A DNA stretch of 64,000 nt from Paucidesulfovibrio longus DSM 6739 (GCF_000420485.1 NZ_ATVA01000018.1:124001-188000); one strand, 5' to 3'; positions 8,241 through 17,463 are shown, counted from the stretch's first letter. Translations and numbers: made by a program. The notes: generated by a model from the sequence alone, not told the origin.

Positions 8241-9412
8241 TTCTCCGTGGCGGCGCGCAGTTGCGGTCCGGCCGCGTCGATGATCGCCTTGGTGAACGCC
8301 TCGTAGCCCGCACGGTTGAAGTGGTCCCAGTCGCGCGGGCCATGCAGCAGGGTGTGCGCGGCCTCCTCCCGCAATTCGGGCCGGGTGTCCACGAAGCCGA
8401 ACCCGTTTTTCGCCGCGAACTCGCGGATGCTTCCGGCCAGAGCCTGGCTGAAGAGCATGATATCCTGCCTGGAAACGGGGTTTTTCTCCCGCTCCTCGCT
8501 GACCTTGTCGCCCTCCCAGGAATAGCAGGACAGAGGCGAGGGCACGTAGACGATGATCATGCGGGTTTTCGGGAAATGGTCGCGGATGGACAGGGCGGCC
8601 TGCTGAAACATGATCGTGCTGCTGTCCAGCATGTCCGGGGAGATGCTTACGGGCGGCCCCTGGAGCTTGTCCGGTACGGGCACGATGCCGGAGTCGAGAA
8701 CGATGCGGTTGATCTGTCCGGGCGCGCGCAAGGGGTCCGGATCGACGATGTTGCGGGTCAGGGGGTAATACACGCTGTCGCGAAGCAGCCGCAGGATCAT
8801 GTTGCCGAAGAGCAGGCCGTCTCCGGGTTCCCTGGGGGCTCCGGAGGCGTACTTGCGCACGAGCGTCTCCAGGAAGTCGCGATACTGTTCCGGCGTCTGC
8901 GGCCTTTCCCTGTGCTCGGAGTCGAGATGGTCGTAGAGGAAGCGCTTGTTGTCGTAGACGTCGTTGCCCTCGTAGAAATAGAGGAGCATGGCTCCGGGCT
9001 GGGGCAGCTTCAGGCCGAGGCGGTTCAGGCGGTTGTAGATCTGGAGCGGCTCCAGCCCGAGGCCGTCCCAGCTGCTCGCGCCGCTGCGCCCGAAGGTCAG
9101 GCAGTCCACGCCGAGGGCGTCGTGGAGCAGGTGCGTTGCCTGAAAGCGCGAGTTGCGGTCGTAGCCGTTGGCGATGAACCAGTCGCCCTTGCCCTGGGCG
9201 TAGGAATCTCCGGCGATGGCGAGGTAGCCGGGCGCGGGCAGGAGGTCGGCCTTGGAGGTCTGGCCGAGCACCCGCAGCTCGCGCGGCATGAAATTATAGA
9301 GGTTCGGCGGCAGGCGGTCGAGCAGGAAGGGGAAAAAAACGAACTCCGCCAGCAGATAGACCAGGGTCACGCTGGCCAGGGGCAGCAGCAGGGTTGTGAG
9401 CAGCTTTCGCAT
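8237..9412 (-). CDS. Membrane-anchored SGNH/GDSL-type hydrolase
   Basis: The ATG at 9412 gives 391 residues starting MRKLL and an immediate hydrophobic anchor (residues ~4-30). The upstream 14-codon extension lacks support. The SGNH pattern is readable: block I AGDSYAQG with probable nucleophile S70, block III YEGNDVYDN, and block V DWDHFN supplying the Asp/His pair near the C-terminus. Such proteins act as sugar O-acetylesterases or O-acyl transfer partners on exported glycans. First gene of the minus-strand cassette with the deacetylase-GT4 and GT2 genes, which supports a role in O-acyl trimming of a surface polysaccharide. Substrate is inferred from context. Confidence 0.8.
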   Translation of the reverse strand: MRKLLTTLLLPLASVTLVYLLAEFVFFPFLLDRLPPNLYNFMPRELRVLGQTSKADLLPAPGYLAIAGDSYAQGKGDWFIANGYDRNSRFQATHLLHDALGVDCLTFGRSGASSWDGLGLEPLQIYNRLNRLGLKLPQPGAMLLYFYEGNDVYDNKRFLYDHLDSEHRERPQTPEQYRDFLETLVRKYASGAPREPGDGLLFGNMILRLLRDSVYYPLTRNIVDPDPLRAPGQINRIVLDSGIVPVPDKLQGPPVSISPDMLDSSTIMFQQAALSIRDHFPKTRMIIVYVPSPLSCYSWEGDKVSEEREKNPVSRQDIMLFSQALAGSIREFAAKNGFGFVDTRPELREEAAHTLLHGPRDWDHFNRAGYEAFTKAIIDAAGPQLRAATEK

Positions 9413-9712
9413 CGGATTTTCCAGTGCAACAGGGGATTGGGAAACGCATCGCATCGTCCCGAAACGCCTCCGGAGGCCGCCAGACGGCGTGCAGCCCGCA
9501 ACGGCGAGGGAAGAGCCCGGGAAAACCAGCGGCCCTTGAAAGACGGCGCAGGGGCGTGCTCCGGCCGGAGCGGCCCGGCGCGAGGCCCGGACGCCGGAGA
9601 CTCGGACGCCGGAGACTCGGACGGATTTCTAGGTAGCAGAAGCATTGCCCGCGAGCAAGCGAACGCATGTATTGATATTGAAATGATTCCCGGTTGCGGA
9701 TAAGAGAGGGGC
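9413..9712. other. Divergent intergenic region with two 15-bp tandem repeats
   Basis: Three hundred bases separate the minus-strand glycan operon from the plus-strand sigma-54 activator. The unit GGACGCCGGAGACTC occurs twice head to tail (9589-9603 and 9604-9618), followed by a partial third copy. Bases 9660-9690 are AT-rich and probably contain the activator's promoter, but no convincing -35/-10 pair was found. Several in-frame extensions across this gap look like shadow coding. Confidence 0.5.
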
Positions 9713-11146
9713 ATGTCCTCAAAGACGATTCTGTTCGTGGCGGAACCGCAGGCCGTTACAGGCATCTTCCCCACACTCAAGGAGGCCGGGCTTCAGGCCG
9801 GGCTGGCCGACAACCTCAACGGCGCGCTGCACTTCATCCGCAAGTCCACGCCCGTGGCGGTTTTCTGCCGTCCGAGCCTCCAGGGCTTCACGGCGGAAAA
9901 GCTGCTGGCCGAGGCCCAGGCCGACCCCGATTTTCCGCCCATCGTCATTTTTTCCAAAGGGGGCACGGCGGACGAGGCCCAGCGCTTCATGGAGCTCGGC
10001 GCGCGCGATTTCTGGCTCGAACCGCTCCTCTACGAGAAGATCAAGGCCGTGCTGCCCCGCAACCACGACCCCCGGCCCGAACAGGAACCCGTCGAGACCG
10101 CCCGCAGGGACGCCCCCCGCCGCGAGGCCGCCGCGCCTTCGCCCGGAGGGTCCAAGAGCTTCCAGATCATCGGCAAGCACCCGGCCGTGCTGCGCGTGCT
10201 GGCCCTGGCAAAGCAGGTGGCCCGCTCCAAGGCCACGGTGCTCATCTCCGGCGAGTCCGGCACGGGCAAGGAAATGTTCGCCCGCTTCCTGCACCACCAT
10301 TCCGACCGCGCGGACAGGCCCTTCGTGGCCGTGAACTGCGCGGCCCTGCCCGAACATCTGCTCGAATCCGAGCTCTTCGGGCACGAAAAGGGCGCGTTCA
10401 CCGGCGCGATCAACCGCAAGCTCGGCAAGTTCGAGCTGGCCTCCGGCGGCACCCTGCTCCTGGACGAGATCACGGAAATGGACATGGGGCTTCAGGCAAA
10501 GCTCTTGCGCGTGCTCCAGGAAGGAGAGATCGACCGCGTGGGCGGGGTGGAAACCGTGAGCGTGGACGTGCGCGTGCTGGCCACCACCAACCGCGACATC
10601 GAACAGAGCGTGCGCGAGGGCAAGTTTCGCCAGGACCTCTTCTACCGCCTGAACGTGATTCCGCTGAAGCTCCCGGCGCTCAAGGAGCGCGGCGACGACA
10701 CCCTGCTCCTGGCCGAGTTCTTCGTGGCCAAGTATTGCGCGGCCTACGGCCTGGGGAGGCTGCATTTTTCCGACGAAGCCGGGAAATGGCTGCTCGAATA
10801 CGACTGGCCGGGCAACGTCCGCGAGCTGCAAAACCTCATGGAACGCGCCGTGCTCCTGGCCGGGTCCGGACCCATCGCCACCTCGCATTTCCTCATCGAC
10901 CCGGACGCCTGGCAGCCCGACGACCTGGAAGGCGCCTCCGCGGAAACCGACAACACCCCGCCGGAAACCCCGGACGAGGCCATGTCCGTGATGCCGCTGC
11001 ACGAGATGGAGAAGCGGCTCGTGCTCAAGTCCCTGAACGAGACGGGCGGCAACCGCACCCAGGCCGCGGACCTGCTCGGCATCTCCGTGCGCACCCTGCG
11101 CAACAAGATCAACGAGTACAAGCAGCTCGGCCTGGACATTCCCTAG
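9713..11146 (+). CDS. Sigma-54-dependent activator with degenerate receiver domain
   Basis: A 477-residue enhancer-binding protein. Residues 1-~115 fold like a receiver but lack its chemistry: the acidic pair is E11-P12, the acceptor site reads FCRPS around residue 52, and the usual Lys is E103. Residues ~148-385 are the AAA+ sigma-54 interaction domain: GESGTGKE Walker [14 protein letters not shown] loop that contacts sigma-54, DEITEMD Walker B and the FYRLNV sensor region. The C-terminus holds a Fis-type helix-turn-helix ([13 protein letters not shown]...). FleQ/FlrC-like flagellar regulators often show such degenerate receivers, so control by ligand or partner rather than phosphorylation is likely. 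No target promoter or cognate kinase is adjacent. Confidence 0.9.
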   Translation: MSSKTILFVAEPQAVTGIFPTLKEAGLQAGLADNLNGALHFIRKSTPVAVFCRPSLQGFTAEKLLAEAQADPDFPPIVIFSKGGTADEAQRFMELGARDFWLEPLLYEKIKAVLPRNHDPRPEQEPVETARRDAPRREAAAPSPGGSKSFQIIGKHPAVLRVLALAKQVARSKATVLISGESGTGKEMFARFLHHHSDRADRPFVAVNCAALPEHLLESELFGHEKGAFTGAINRKLGKFELASGGTLLLDEITEMDMGLQAKLLRVLQEGEIDRVGGVETVSVDVRVLATTNRDIEQSVREGKFRQDLFYRLNVIPLKLPALKERGDDTLLLAEFFVAKYCAAYGLGRLHFSDEAGKWLLEYDWPGNVRELQNLMERAVLLAGSGPIATSHFLIDPDAWQPDDLEGASAETDNTPPETPDEAMSVMPLHEMEKRLVLKSLNETGGNRTQAADLLGISVRTLRNKINEYKQLGLDIP

Positions 11147-11363
11147 ACCCGGATACGGTTCCCGCGATGTGTTGCGTTGAAGGATTGCCGCGCAGCCTGC
11201 GTGCTTCCCGCGCTGTTGCCCTGCCCGCTGTTTTCCGCTCGACCCGCTCCCGCCTGCCCAAACTTGATCTTTTTCCGATTCTCTGGTCTGGAAAGTCAGC
11301 GCCGCCGCCGACCGCGTCCGGCGAAATCGGCGGGAACGCTGCAACGCACCAAAGGACCAGTTC

Positions 11364-12125
11364 ATGACCGATCAGACCCCCGAATTTCTCAACGACATGC
11401 CCCAGCTCGCTCCGGGCGAGACGTTCCAGTTCCGCTGCCATCCCGGCGTGGACTGCTTCAACGCCTGCTGCAGCGACCTGAACCTGATGCTGACTCCCTA
11501 CGACGCCTTGCGGCTGCGCCGTTTTCTGGGGCTTTCGAGCCGCGATTTCGTGCAGCGGCACTGCATGGTCTCGGCGGGCCGCGACCTGGGCTTTCCCCTG
11601 GTGCAGATGCGCATGCTCGACGACGCGCGCCGGAGCTGCCCCTTTGTGCGGCCGGAAGGCTGCTCGGTCTACGGCGACAGGCCCGGCGCCTGCCGCACGT
11701 ATCCCCTGGGGCGGGCGTCCATGATCGACGACGATGGCGAGATGAAGGAATATTTCTTCATCGTGCGCGAGCCCCACTGCAACGGCTTTTTGCAGGAGGG
11801 GAACTGGACTTCGGGCGAATGGCTGAAGGACCAGGGACTGGAGGCCTACAACACGGCCAACGACCGCTACATGCGGCTGATGAACCGCTGGAAGAAGACG
11901 GGCAGGCCCCTGGACGAGCGCCAGGTGAACATGGCCTTTCTGGCCCTGTTCCAGCCGGACGATTTTCAGCGTTTCGTGCGCGACATGAAGCTCTTCGCCC
12001 GCGTGAACGCGGACGAGGCCCGGCAGAAAGCCGTGCTGGAAGACGAAGAGGCCGCCCTGGCCTTCGGCGTGGACTGGCTGGAGCTGGTCCTGCTCGGCGA
12101 AAGCGAAGGACTGGAAAAGAAATGA
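11364..12125 (+). CDS. YkgJ-family cysteine-cluster protein
   Basis: A 253-residue protein with the CxxxCC metal-binding signature of YkgJ/UPF0153 proteins: C25, C31, C35 and C36 near the N-terminus ([11 protein letters not shown]), then a CPF...[17 protein letters not shown] block around residues 90-115. The family is thought to bind Zn or Fe-S through these cysteines; its biochemical role is not settled. The C-terminal half is helical and acidic. Its stop overlaps the start of the heptose nucleotidyltransferase gene (ATGA), so the two are translationally coupled. A 217-bp gap with no clear signal separates it from the sigma-54 activator upstream. Confidence 0.85.
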   Translation: MTDQTPEFLNDMPQLAPGETFQFRCHPGVDCFNACCSDLNLMLTPYDALRLRRFLGLSSRDFVQRHCMVSAGRDLGFPLVQMRMLDDARRSCPFVRPEGCSVYGDRPGACRTYPLGRASMIDDDGEMKEYFFIVREPHCNGFLQEGNWTSGEWLKDQGLEAYNTANDRYMRLMNRWKKTGRPLDERQVNMAFLALFQPDDFQRFVRDMKLFARVNADEARQKAVLEDEEAALAFGVDWLELVLLGESEGLEKK

Positions 12126-12628
12126 CCGCCGACGCGCGCAGGGCAGACATGCCCGCGAACCCCAAGCTGCATACGCCGGAGTCGTTCCGGGAGGTGCGGC
12201 GCGGCTTGCCGGAAAGCTATCGGCTGGTCTTCACCAACGGCTGCTTCGACATCCTGCACCCCGGCCACGTGGACCTGCTCCAGCGGGCGCGCGCCCTGGG
12301 CCACGGGCTGATGCTGGGCCTGAACTCGGACGCCTCGGTGCGGCGGCTGGGCAAGGGGCCGGAGCGCCCCCTGAACAGCGAGGCCGAGCGCGCCTTTGTG
12401 CTCGCCGGGCTCGCCTGCGTGGATTTCATCGTGATTTTCGACGAGGACACGCCCCTGGAGCTGGTCCGGGCCGTGCGGCCGCAGGTGCTGGTCAAGGGCG
12501 GCGACTGGCCCGTGGAAAAGATCGTGGGCCGGGAGATCGTCCAGGCCGACGGGGGCGAGGTGGTCAGCCTGCCGCTGCTGCCCGGCTACTCCACCACCGG
12601 GCTGGTGGAGCGGATTCGGAAACTGTAG
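12122..12628 (+). CDS. rfaE2: D-glycero-beta-D-manno-heptose 1-phosphate adenylyltransferase
   Basis: A 168-residue nucleotidyltransferase equal to the C-terminal half of HldE. The N-terminal [16 protein letters not shown] stretch includes the HxGH nucleotide-binding motif (H46/H49), and the [12 protein letters not shown] and [13 protein letters not shown] segments are family hallmarks. The enzyme makes ADP- or CDP-heptose precursor for the lipopolysaccharide inner core, so the organism is Gram-negative. The kinase half is not adjacent and must be elsewhere. The start ATG lies inside the stop of the previous gene (ATGA). The protein ends [14 protein letters not shown], as is typical. Long upstream in-frame extension through the YkgJ gene is a shadow. 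Confidence 0.9.
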   Translation: MTADARRADMPANPKLHTPESFREVRRGLPESYRLVFTNGCFDILHPGHVDLLQRARALGHGLMLGLNSDASVRRLGKGPERPLNSEAERAFVLAGLACVDFIVIFDEDTPLELVRAVRPQVLVKGGDWPVEKIVGREIVQADGGEVVSLPLLPGYSTTGLVERIRKL

Positions 12629-12761
12629 CGGAGCCGGAACGGACACGCCTTTCGGCTTCGGCGGCAGGATTCGCCCGGCCCGCTCCCTGGGACGCGCCGG
12701 GACTCTTCCCGGCGGTGCCGATTTCGCGAAGCCCCGGAGGCCAACGCTTGCGCAGGTGATC

Positions 12762-12790
12762 TTGACAGCCGGTTCGATACGGGGTATCGA
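12762..12790 (+). promoter_or_regulatory. Sigma-70 promoter of the tRNA-Met gene
   Basis: TTGACA at 12762-12767, a 17-base spacer and TATCGA at 12785-12790 form a near-consensus housekeeping promoter. Transcription would begin around 12797, about 14 bases before the mature tRNA 5' end. Confidence 0.75.
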
Positions 12791-12810
12791 AATCGGCTCA
12801 TGACGAATTT

Positions 12811-12886
12811 GGGCCAGTAGCTCAGTTGGCAGAGCCACCGGCTCATAACCGGTCGGTCCCAGGTTCGAATCCTGGCTGGCCTACCA
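12811..12886 (+). tRNA. tRNA-Met (anticodon CAT)
   Basis: A complete cloverleaf of 76 bases with encoded CCA. Acceptor GGGCCAG pairs with CTGGCCT (first pair is a G-U wobble), with discriminator A. The D arm is GCTC...GAGC. The anticodon stem ACCGG/CCGGT bears loop CTCATAA, and the T arm CCAGG-TTCGAAT-CCTGG is perfect. The acceptor end is paired, unlike the initiator tRNA, and the body resembles elongator tRNA-Met. A lysidine-modified tRNA-Ile2 also has a CAT anticodon gene and cannot be wholly excluded. It stands alone with its own promoter. Confidence 0.95.
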
Positions 12887-12985
12887 ACACACCCCGAACG
12901 CATTCGGGGCCGAGGAAGGAAGTATTGCCGAAGGCCGAGGTTTCCAAGAAACCGCTTTCCTCGCCGACATCCGAGAGGCATGGAA

Positions 12986-13023
12986 GCTCCCCCAGGGGAA
13001 ACCCTAGGGGAGCATCTTTTTTT
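12986..13023 (+). terminator. Rho-independent terminator after tRNA-Met
   Basis: GCTCCCCCAGGG pairs with CCCTAGGGGAGC across a short GAAA-type loop (12986-13013), followed by a tract of T residues at 13017-13023. A smaller perfect hairpin (CCCCGAA/TTCGGGG, 12892-12909) lies just after the tRNA but has no T-tract and may be a processing or pausing element. Confidence 0.8.
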
Positions 13024-13042
13024 CGGGAATGTGCCCTAACGT

Positions 13043-14062
13043 ATGAAAATTAAAGAAGTAATATCCGTTTTGCAGGGGCTTGCCCCGGAGCGCTACGCCG
13101 CATCCTGGGACAATTCCGGACTTCAGGTGCGCGGAACGCGGCAGGACGCCGCGCGCGTGGCCGTGTGTCTCGACCCCTTGCCGGAGCGGCTCGCCGAGGC
13201 CCTGGACTGGGGCGCGGATCTCGTGGCCTCCCACCATCCCCTTTTTCTCAAGCCTGCGGCGCCCGTTGCCGAGGGGCCATACCTCGAGGCGCTGCGGCTG
13301 CTGCTGCCCGCCGGGGCCTGGCTCTACTCCGCGCATACCTCCCTGGATTCGCGTCCGGGCGGCCCGGCCTGCTGGCTGGGCGACGAGCTGGGCCTGGAGG
13401 AACGGCGGTCCCTGGAGCCGAGCCGCAGCTTCGGCGCGCTTTCCGTGTCGTTCTTCCTTGAGCAGGATCTCGGCGAAGAGCTGGCCGACGCCCTGGCCGA
13501 GGTGGACGGCGTGTTCGGCATCGGCCAGGACGCCACGGGCGAAGTGCGCATCCTCTGCCATGACGCGGCCTGGCCGCCGCTGCGGGCCGTTCTGGACGAG
13601 GTGCTGGCCGCCCTCGGCTGCGGCCATACCCAATATTTCCTGACCCAGATGCGCTCGCCTTCCGAGGAAGTGGGCTTCGGCGAGGTCGGCGAGCTGCCGG
13701 AGCCGCTGCCGTACGACGCGTTCGCGGAGCGGCTCGCCGGGCTGCTGGGCAGAGGGTTCTGGACGCAGACCGGACCCCGGCCCGAAACGGTCGCGCGCGT
13801 GGCCTACCTGCCCGGTTCCGGGGCTTCGGCCCTGGACGCCGCCCTGGCCGCGCGGGCGGACGTCTTCATCACGGGCGACGTGAAGTATCACCAGGCCCTG
13901 GACGCGGTGGGCGCGGGCCTGCATGTGCTGGACGTGGGACATTTTTCCCTGGAAGAGGAGATGATGCGCCGTTTTGCCATCGAGCTGGAAGCGGAGCTTC
14001 CCGGCGTGGAGGTGCGATTTTTTCCGGGCCGCGATCCCTTCGCGGTCCGCATGAACGGGTGA
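13043..14062 (+). CDS. Nif3-like dinuclear metal-centre protein (DUF34)
   Basis: A 339-residue member of the NIF3/YbgI/DUF34 family, which forms toroidal hexamers with a two-metal site. Metal ligands visible are the HHP pair H64/H65, H98 and D102 in HTSLD, and the C-terminal GHFSLEE (His and Glu). The ~100-residue insert between the two halves (ELGLEERR... to GHTQYF) is present, as in longer bacterial members. Proposed roles include GTP cyclohydrolase-like hydrolysis and metal-cofactor insertion, none firmly proven. A zinc-ribbon coiled-coil gene follows 46 bases downstream; this pairing is common in deltaproteobacteria and many Firmicutes and suggests shared function. Confidence 0.9.
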   Translation: MKIKEVISVLQGLAPERYAASWDNSGLQVRGTRQDAARVAVCLDPLPERLAEALDWGADLVASHHPLFLKPAAPVAEGPYLEALRLLLPAGAWLYSAHTSLDSRPGGPACWLGDELGLEERRSLEPSRSFGALSVSFFLEQDLGEELADALAEVDGVFGIGQDATGEVRILCHDAAWPPLRAVLDEVLAALGCGHTQYFLTQMRSPSEEVGFGEVGELPEPLPYDAFAERLAGLLGRGFWTQTGPRPETVARVAYLPGSGASALDAALAARADVFITGDVKYHQALDAVGAGLHVLDVGHFSLEEEMMRRFAIELEAELPGVEVRFFPGRDPFAVRMNG

Positions 14063-14108
14063 CACCCGGCCCAAGGCCGGATCGCGAATAGAGAAAAGGT
14101 GAGGACGC

Positions 14109-14843
14109 ATGTATCAGAAGCAAATCGAACAACTGGTGGTGTTGCAGAGCGTTGACGACGAGATCATCGGTCTGCGCGAGGAACTGGAAGGGGCTCCCCG
14201 CGAGCTTGCCGAGCTGGAGAACCTGCTCCAGTCCTACGACGAGCGTACCGCGCAGATCGACGAGAAGCTGGACCTGCTGAAGCAGCAGCAAAAGCGTCTC
14301 GACGACGAGATCGAAGAGGACGCCGGCAAGGTCAAGAAGAGCAAGAACAAGCTCATGATGGCCAGCAATACCAAAGAATACCACGCCATGATGCGCGAGA
14401 TGGACAGCCTGGAAAAGCTGAACCGGATGCGCGAGGAAGAGCGCGTGGCCGTGGTCGAGGAACTGGCCCGGCAGAAGGAAGCCAAGGTGGAGCTGGACGA
14501 GGAAGTGGGCACGGTCCGCGTCGACTTCGACGCCAAGAAGGCCACCCTGGACGAGCGCGTGCAGCAGGCCCAGAAGCGGCTGGACGCCCTGGACAAGAAG
14601 CGCAAGAAGGCGGGCAAGGTCGTTCCCGCGCCCATCCTGGGCCGCTACGAGTTCATCCGCTCGCGTCTGCGCAACCCGGTCATCGTCCCGGTTACCGAGG
14701 GCATCTGCAGCGGCTGCAACATCATGATTCCTCCGCAGATCTACAACGAGCTGCAGAAGGGCAAGCAGATCCTCTCCTGCCCGAACTGCCAGCGCCTGAT
14801 CTACTGGGTGGAGCACACTCCGGTTCCGTCCGCCGAGGACTAG
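14109..14843 (+). CDS. C4-type zinc ribbon coiled-coil protein (DUF164 family)
   Basis: A 244-residue protein made of a long charged coiled coil (residues ~5-180, rich in Glu/Lys/Gln heptads) followed by a zinc ribbon with C200-x-x-C203 (CSGC) and C224-x-x-C227 (CPNC). This is the layout of the DUF164 family, which has been linked to nucleic-acid or ribosome-associated functions but has no firm role here. A good GGTGAGG Shine-Dalgarno precedes the ATG. It sits between the Nif3-like gene and rnpB, the conserved order noted in related genomes. Confidence 0.88.
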   Translation: MYQKQIEQLVVLQSVDDEIIGLREELEGAPRELAELENLLQSYDERTAQIDEKLDLLKQQQKRLDDEIEEDAGKVKKSKNKLMMASNTKEYHAMMREMDSLEKLNRMREEERVAVVEELARQKEAKVELDEEVGTVRVDFDAKKATLDERVQQAQKRLDALDKKRKKAGKVVPAPILGRYEFIRSRLRNPVIVPVTEGICSGCNIMIPPQIYNELQKGKQILSCPNCQRLIYWVEHTPVPSAED

Positions 14844-14910
14844 AACCAGCGCGGGGTTTCCATGCCGGGGCGGCTTTTGCGCCGCTTCGGATTCTGATAG
14901 ACTGCATTTT

Positions 14911-15266
14911 GGAGTCGGACAGGTCGTCGCTGCGGCGCAAGCCGTGGAGGAAAGTCCGGGCTCCGTAGGGCAGGGCGCTGGGTAACGCCCAGCGGGAGCG
15001 ATCCCGGGAAAGTGCCACAGAAAACAGACCGCCTGCCGGGGCAACCCGGCCGGTAAGGGTGAAACGGTGGGGCAAGAGCCCACCAGCGGCTGCGGCGACG
15101 CAGTCGGCTAGGTAAACCCCGTCCGGAGCAAGACCAAATAGGGGAGCTGGCCGGCCCGGCCATGCGGCTCCCGGGTAGGTTGCTTGAGATTCGCGGTAAC
15201 GCGCGTCCTAGATGAATGACGACCGCCCCGAAAGGGGAGACAAAACCCGGCTTATCGTCCGGCTCC
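14911..15266 (+). ncRNA. rnpB: RNase P RNA, bacterial class A
   Basis: The catalytic RNA that trims tRNA 5' leaders. The universal core GAGGAAAGTCCGGGCTCC (P4 5' strand) is at about 14946-14963, followed by the TAGGGCAGGGCGCTGGGTAACGCCCAGCGGG hairpin. Near the 3' end come the ACAGAAAA segment, TAGATGAATGAC and AACCCGGCTTATCG (P4 3' strand). P1 is formed by GGAGTCGGAC (14911) with GTCCGGCTCC ending at 15266, which sets the boundaries. About 356 nt, normal for class A. Several apparent open frames cross it and are not genes. Confidence 0.95.
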
Positions 15267-15335
15267 ATTTGTCGAATCGAAAGGGCCCGTTCCGGCAGCG
15301 CCGGGGCGGGCCCGCACAAAAAAAACGGAAGAAGC

Positions 15336-16568
15336 GTGAGCACGAGCGCCGAAACCTGGGCCATTCTCCTGGCCGCCGGAAGCGGAACGCGGCTGGCCTC
15401 CGCCACGGGCGGGGAGCGCAAGCAGTTCCTCTCCCTGGACGGCGCGCCGCTGTATTGGCGCTCGGCCCGGACCCTGGCCGCTGCGCCGCGCGTGCGCGGG
15501 CTGGTATTCGTTTTTCCTCCTGCGGAGCTGGCCGCCCGCGAGCAGGAGCTTGCGGAACTCTTTCAGCGCCAGCCCCTGGGACTGCCCTGGCGGGCCGTTC
15601 CCGGCGGGGAGCGGCGGCAGGATTCCGTGCGCCTCGGGCTTGGCGCGCTTCCGCGTGAATGCGGGACCGTGCTCGTGCATGACACCGCCCGGCCCTTTGC
15701 CACGGCGGCCTTGATCCGCCGGGTGCTCGACGCGCTGGATGCCGGGGCCGGGGGCGTGGTGCCGGGCCTGGCCGTGACGGATACCATCAAGCTGGTGGAC
15801 GAGGCCGGAGGCGTGCGGGAAACCCTGCGGCGCTCCGAGCTGCGCGCCGTGCAGACCCCGCAGGGATTTGCGCGCGCCCTGCTCTGCCTGGCCCACGAGC
15901 GCGCCGAGGCCGAGGGCTGGGAAGTAACGGACGACGCCTCCATGATCGAACGGCTGGCCGCCGAGGGGCTGGCAAGTCCCGTGATCGTCGTGGACGGCGA
16001 GGAGGGCAATGTGAAGATCACCACGCCCGGCGACCTGGAGCGGCTGCGGCCGCAGCGGACCGAAGAGCCGGTAACGGGCTGGGGCTACGACGTGCACCGC
16101 TACCGCCTGCACGAGAACGAATCTCCCGCGCGGCCCATGGTCCTGGGCGGCGAACCCATTCCGAACGCGCCGGAAGTGCTGGCCCACTCGGACGGCGACG
16201 TGCTGCTGCACGCGCTCACCGACGCCATCCTCGGCTGCTGCGCGGGCGGGGACATCGGCGACCATTTTCCGGATACGGACGCGGCCCACGAAGGCCGGAG
16301 CAGCGCGATCTTCGTCAAGGAGGCCCAGTGCCTGGCGCGGGAGCGGGGCGTGCGCATCGTTTCCGCGGACCTGACCATCATCGCGCAGGTGCCCCGGCTC
16401 GGACCGCACAAGGAGCGCATTCGCGCCAACATCGAGCGGCTGCTGGAACTGGAGCCCGGACGCGTGAACGTCAAGGCCACCACCGAGGAGAAGCTCGGAT
16501 TCACCGGAGCAAAAAAAGGGATCAAGGCCGTGGCCTGCGTCAGCGCGCTGCGGACCTGGAAAGCCTAG
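15336..16568 (+). CDS. ispDF: Bifunctional IspD/IspF enzyme of the MEP isoprenoid pathway
   Basis: A 410-residue fusion of two non-consecutive MEP-pathway steps. Residues ~5-235 are IspD (2-C-methyl-D-erythritol 4-phosphate cytidylyltransferase) with LLAAGSGTRL, VHDTARPF and TPQGF motifs. Residues ~250-408 are IspF (2-C-methyl-D-erythritol 2,4-cyclodiphosphate synthase) with GYDVHRY, AHSDGDVLLHALTDAILG and TTEEKLGFTG motifs holding the zinc ligands. The GTG at 15336, preceded by GGAAG, gives the natural N-terminus; the longer ORF reaching back to 15216 runs into rnpB. Same fusion is known from Alpha-, Epsilon- and some Deltaproteobacteria. An uncharacterised membrane protein follows after 10 bases. 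Confidence 0.95.
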   Translation: MSTSAETWAILLAAGSGTRLASATGGERKQFLSLDGAPLYWRSARTLAAAPRVRGLVFVFPPAELAAREQELAELFQRQPLGLPWRAVPGGERRQDSVRLGLGALPRECGTVLVHDTARPFATAALIRRVLDALDAGAGGVVPGLAVTDTIKLVDEAGGVRETLRRSELRAVQTPQGFARALLCLAHERAEAEGWEVTDDASMIERLAAEGLASPVIVVDGEEGNVKITTPGDLERLRPQRTEEPVTGWGYDVHRYRLHENESPARPMVLGGEPIPNAPEVLAHSDGDVLLHALTDAILGCCAGGDIGDHFPDTDAAHEGRSSAIFVKEAQCLARERGVRIVSADLTIIAQVPRLGPHKERIRANIERLLELEPGRVNVKATTEEKLGFTGAKKGIKAVACVSALRTWKA

Positions 16569-16578
16569 GGAGCAGGGA

Positions 16579-17463
16579 ATGGCGAAAGCGAGAAACGTAT
16601 TGGTGCTTTTCGGCATCGGAGCGGTGCTGCTGGTGGCGGGCTACTTCGGGGCCAAGTTCATGGCCGAGAACGTGGCCGAGCAGAAGGTCAAGGAATTCTT
16701 CGCGGGCATGGACGACGTCGCCCACGCCCAATACGGCGAGGTCGAGGTCGATCTCTTCAGCCATGAGGCCGTGATCCACGATCTGACCATCGCCGTGCTC
16801 GGCGGCAAGGACATCGACGTCCGCAAGTTCACCCTCTCCCGGTATGAGGAGAAGGACGGCCTGCCGAGCGCGCTCAAGGTCCGCTTCGAGGGCGTGACCC
16901 TGCCCGTGACCCCCGAATATTTCGCAGGCTCCGCAGCGGACATGAAAGCCATGGGCTACGACGAATTTCACTGCGACTACGCCATGGATTATGAATACCA
17001 CGAAAAGGAAAAGAGCTTCGAGCTTCGGGACTTTTCCCTGGCCGTGGCCGATGCGGGCCGGCTCAGCCTCTCTCTTCGGCTGGCCAACGTGAACATGAAG
17101 GATCTCGTGGCGGGCGGCGCCAGCTCCATGCTCGTGGGCATCGAAGGCGCGAAGCTTCGCTACGAGGACGACTCCCTGCTGGGCCGGGCCATCAAGGCCG
17201 CCGCCCAGGAGCAGGGCCTCAGCGAGGAGCAGCTCATGGAGCAGTTCTACGCGGGCATCGACGGGGAGATCGAACGCAACCGGGCCAAGGGGCAGGACTT
17301 CGCCGTCCAGGTGCTGGAACAGCTTCGCCGTTTCGTGGACAACCGCAAATCCATCAGCGTGAGCGCGTCCCCTGCCGAACCCGTGGCCGTGCTGCAACTC
17401 CTGGGGCTTGACGATGCGGCCAAGGTGGTCCGCGCCCTGGGCGTCAAGGTCGAAGCAGAATAG
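16579..17463 (+). CDS. Membrane-anchored protein of unknown function
   Basis: Not recognised. The 294 residues begin with a positively charged start and one transmembrane or uncleaved signal-anchor segment (residues ~7-27, LVLFGIGAVLLVAGYFGAKF). The remainder is soluble and probably periplasmic. The body alternates beta-rich stretches (EVEVDLFSHEAVIHDLTIAVLG, LRLANVNMKDL) with a helical acidic region around 195-250, faintly like AsmA/DUF945-type periplasmic beta proteins. It is 10 bases after ispDF and 44 bases before cysS, so likely transcribed with them. No catalytic motif was seen. Confidence 0.7.
   Translation: MAKARNVLVLFGIGAVLLVAGYFGAKFMAENVAEQKVKEFFAGMDDVAHAQYGEVEVDLFSHEAVIHDLTIAVLGGKDIDVRKFTLSRYEEKDGLPSALKVRFEGVTLPVTPEYFAGSAADMKAMGYDEFHCDYAMDYEYHEKEKSFELRDFSLAVADAGRLSLSLRLANVNMKDLVAGGASSMLVGIEGAKLRYEDDSLLGRAIKAAAQEQGLSEEQLMEQFYAGIDGEIERNRAKGQDFAVQVLEQLRRFVDNRKSISVSASPAEPVAVLQLLGLDDAAKVVRALGVKVEAE

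Noticed and set aside
4425-8306. A 1293-codon open frame on the plus strand opposite the glycosyltransferase genes
   Set aside because: It is a GC-rich antisense shadow of two well-supported minus-strand genes and has no protein-family features.
9589-9623. Tandem 15-bp repeats as a CRISPR or regulatory array
   Set aside because: Only two full units with no spacers; most likely a short slippage repeat.
12892-12909. Hairpin CCCCGAA/TTCGGGG as the tRNA terminator
   Set aside because: It lacks a T-tract; the stronger hairpin at 12986-13013 with T residues is the better terminator.
15216-15335. N-terminal extension of the ispDF frame
   Set aside because: It overlaps the 3' end of rnpB; the GTG at 15336 with a GGAAG ribosome site gives the conserved N-terminus.
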